Program-made: the position numbers and the translations under genes
The notes under the pieces: model-generated
What the model was told of the DNA's origin: nothing
Databases searched by the model: none
Seen by the model: the letters and a program-made list of their open reading frames with translations, nothing else
Assembly: GCA_030917985.1 (NCBI GenBank)
Contig: JAUPTR010000434.1
Location: forward strand, 1 to 7,368
Length of the DNA: 7,368 nt
Direction of reading: 5' to 3'
Origin: Pseudomonadota bacterium
GTDB lineage: Bacteria > Pseudomonadota > Gammaproteobacteria > Burkholderiales > SCOH01
In this document: positions 6,425 through 7,368 of the stretch, in pieces
How the letters are laid out: the number at the start of each line of letters is the position of its first letter
Position numbering within the stretch: position 1 is the first letter of the stretch

Positions 6425-7368
6425 CTTCATTTCCTACCGCATCCGAGGCAGATATCGGCCTGCTGCTGGAAGGCACCTTCCCCTTTGTTTCCGGGGGGGT
6501 ATCGAGCTGGGTCAACCAGATCATCCGCTCGTTTCCCGAATACACGTTTGCGCTGATTTTTCTCGGCAGCCGCCGCGAGGACTATGGTGAGGCGAAATAT
6601 CCGCTGCCGGACAATGTGGTACACCTCGAATGCCACTACATGCACGAAGCCAGCACTGCGCCACTGGTGCAGGACATGCGAGGTGATGCGGCCACCTTTG
6701 AACAGGTGGCGCAGATGCACCAGTATTTCCGCAGTGCTGCCGGCAATGCACAAGGGCAAGCCGCTTTCGCCAGGCTCACACCCGAATTGCTGGATGGTGG
6801 CAAGCTGGATCGGGAAACCTTTCTCTACAGTGAAAAAGCGTGGGATTTCATCAAGCAGAACTATCGCAGCCACTCCACCGACCCGAGTTTTGTCGACTAT
6901 TTCTGGACCATCCGCGCCATGCATCAACCGATCTGGACGCTGGCAAAAATCGCCGAGAGCATGCCGAGAGTGAAGGTGTTTCACACCATTTCCACCGGGT
7001 ATGCCGGTTTTCTCGGCGCGATGCTCAAGCGCCGCCGTAACCGGCCACTGGTGCTGTCAGAACACGGCATTTACATCAAGGAACGCAAGATAGATCTGTT
7101 CCAGAGCGAGTGGATTTCCGACAACCGCAATGTATTCCAGAAGGACCCGACTGAAATCAGCTATTTCCGTCAGCTGTGGATCCGCTTTTTCGAATCGCTG
7201 GGCAAGCTGTGTTACGACGCCGCCGACGACATCATCGCCCTCTACGAAGCCAACCGACTGCGGCAAGTGCAGGACGGCGCCGATGCCAGCCGCACCCGCA
7301 ACATTCCCAACGGCATCAACCTCAAGGCACTGGCGCCCTTGCGCGATCAGCGCCCGGCGCAGGTACCG
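6421..7368 (+). CDS. pelF: PelF, cytoplasmic Pel glycosyltransferase (3' end outside window)
   Basis: PelF is the soluble GT4-family glycosyltransferase thought to polymerise Pel from a UDP-sugar at the cytoplasmic face of the inner membrane, delivering it to PelG. The window holds 316 residues of about 507 expected. Residues 17-31 form the family signature Glu-Gly-Thr-Phe-Pro-Phe-Val-Ser-Gly-Gly-Val-Ser-Ser-Trp-Val, the N-terminal Gly-rich loop of the Rossmann domain (DUF3492-type N-terminal half). Further conserved-looking stretches are His188-Thr-Ile-Ser-Thr-Gly-Tyr-Ala-Gly, Ser213-Glu-His-Gly-Ile-Tyr-Ile-Lys-Glu-Arg222 and Ile295-Pro-Asn-Gly-Ile299. The last opens the nucleotide-sugar-binding C-terminal domain of GT-B enzymes. 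The E-x7-E catalytic motif would lie past the right edge, so catalytic completeness cannot be judged. The ATG is fixed by overlap with pelE. The donor was first reported as UDP-glucose, while the polymer contains GalNAc/galactosamine, so the true substrate is not read from this sequence. Confidence 0.96.
   Translation, partial: MTSFPTASEADIGLLLEGTFPFVSGGVSSWVNQIIRSFPEYTFALIFLGSRREDYGEAKYPLPDNVVHLECHYMHEASTAPLVQDMRGDAATFEQVAQMHQYFRSAAGNAQGQAAFARLTPELLDGGKLDRETFLYSEKAWDFIKQNYRSHSTDPSFVDYFWTIRAMHQPIWTLAKIAESMPRVKVFHTISTGYAGFLGAMLKRRRNRPLVLSEHGIYIKERKIDLFQSEWISDNRNVFQKDPTEISYFRQLWIRFFESLGKLCYDAADDIIALYEANRLRQVQDGADASRTRNIPNGINLKALAPLRDQRPAQVP
6493..6499 (+). repeat. G7 homopolymer within pelF signature motif
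   Basis: Seven consecutive G bases cover the two glycine codons Gly25-Gly26 (GGG GGG) and the first base of Val27, about 72 bases into pelF. The visible frame is intact, so this copy is in the on state. Glycine elsewhere in the window is mostly GGC or GGT, so two adjacent GGG codons stand out. Confidence 0.6.

Overview
The window is a tightly packed five-gene stretch of a Gram-negative Pel exopolysaccharide operon. All genes are on the + strand, in the order pelB (5'-truncated), pelC, pelD, pelE, pelF (3'-truncated). The order matches the B-C-D-E-F part of the pelABCDEFG cluster known from Pseudomonas aeruginosa. The DNA is GC-rich with a strong bias to CTG, GGC, GCC and CAG codons. An outer-membrane porin (PelB) and an outer-membrane lipoprotein (PelC) show a diderm host, most likely a beta- or gammaproteobacterium. 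I cannot place it more finely from sequence alone; a betaproteobacterium is a guess.

Layout: positions 3-3533 encode nearly all of PelB, a long helical TPR-type periplasmic region followed by a C-terminal beta-barrel. After 12 bases, pelC (3546-4064) encodes a 172-residue lipoprotein. pelD (4061-5398) starts with GTG inside the end of pelC and encodes the inner-membrane c-di-GMP receptor with a degenerate GGDEF domain. pelE (5402-6424) follows three bases after the pelD stop and encodes a membrane-anchored helical-repeat scaffold. pelF (6421-7368, open at the right edge) overlaps pelE by ATGA and encodes the N-terminal 316 residues of the cytoplasmic Pel glycosyltransferase.

How the parts work together (known from the family): PelF polymerises the amino-sugar chain on the cytoplasmic side. 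PelD and PelE hold it, with the transporter PelG, in an inner-membrane complex switched on by c-di-GMP binding to PelD. The chain is partly deacetylated in the periplasm by PelA, and PelB with the PelC ring carries it across the outer membrane. pelA and pelG are not in the window; they may lie just outside it.

No intergenic region exceeds 12 bases, so there is no room for internal promoters, terminators or RNA genes between genes. I found no mobile element, CRISPR array, tRNA or rRNA. The region is a recognisable, apparently intact known system rather than a new one. The second-look points are in translation coupling, a G7 tract in pelF, an in-phase slippery heptamer in pelB, and details of PelB, PelD and PelE architecture.
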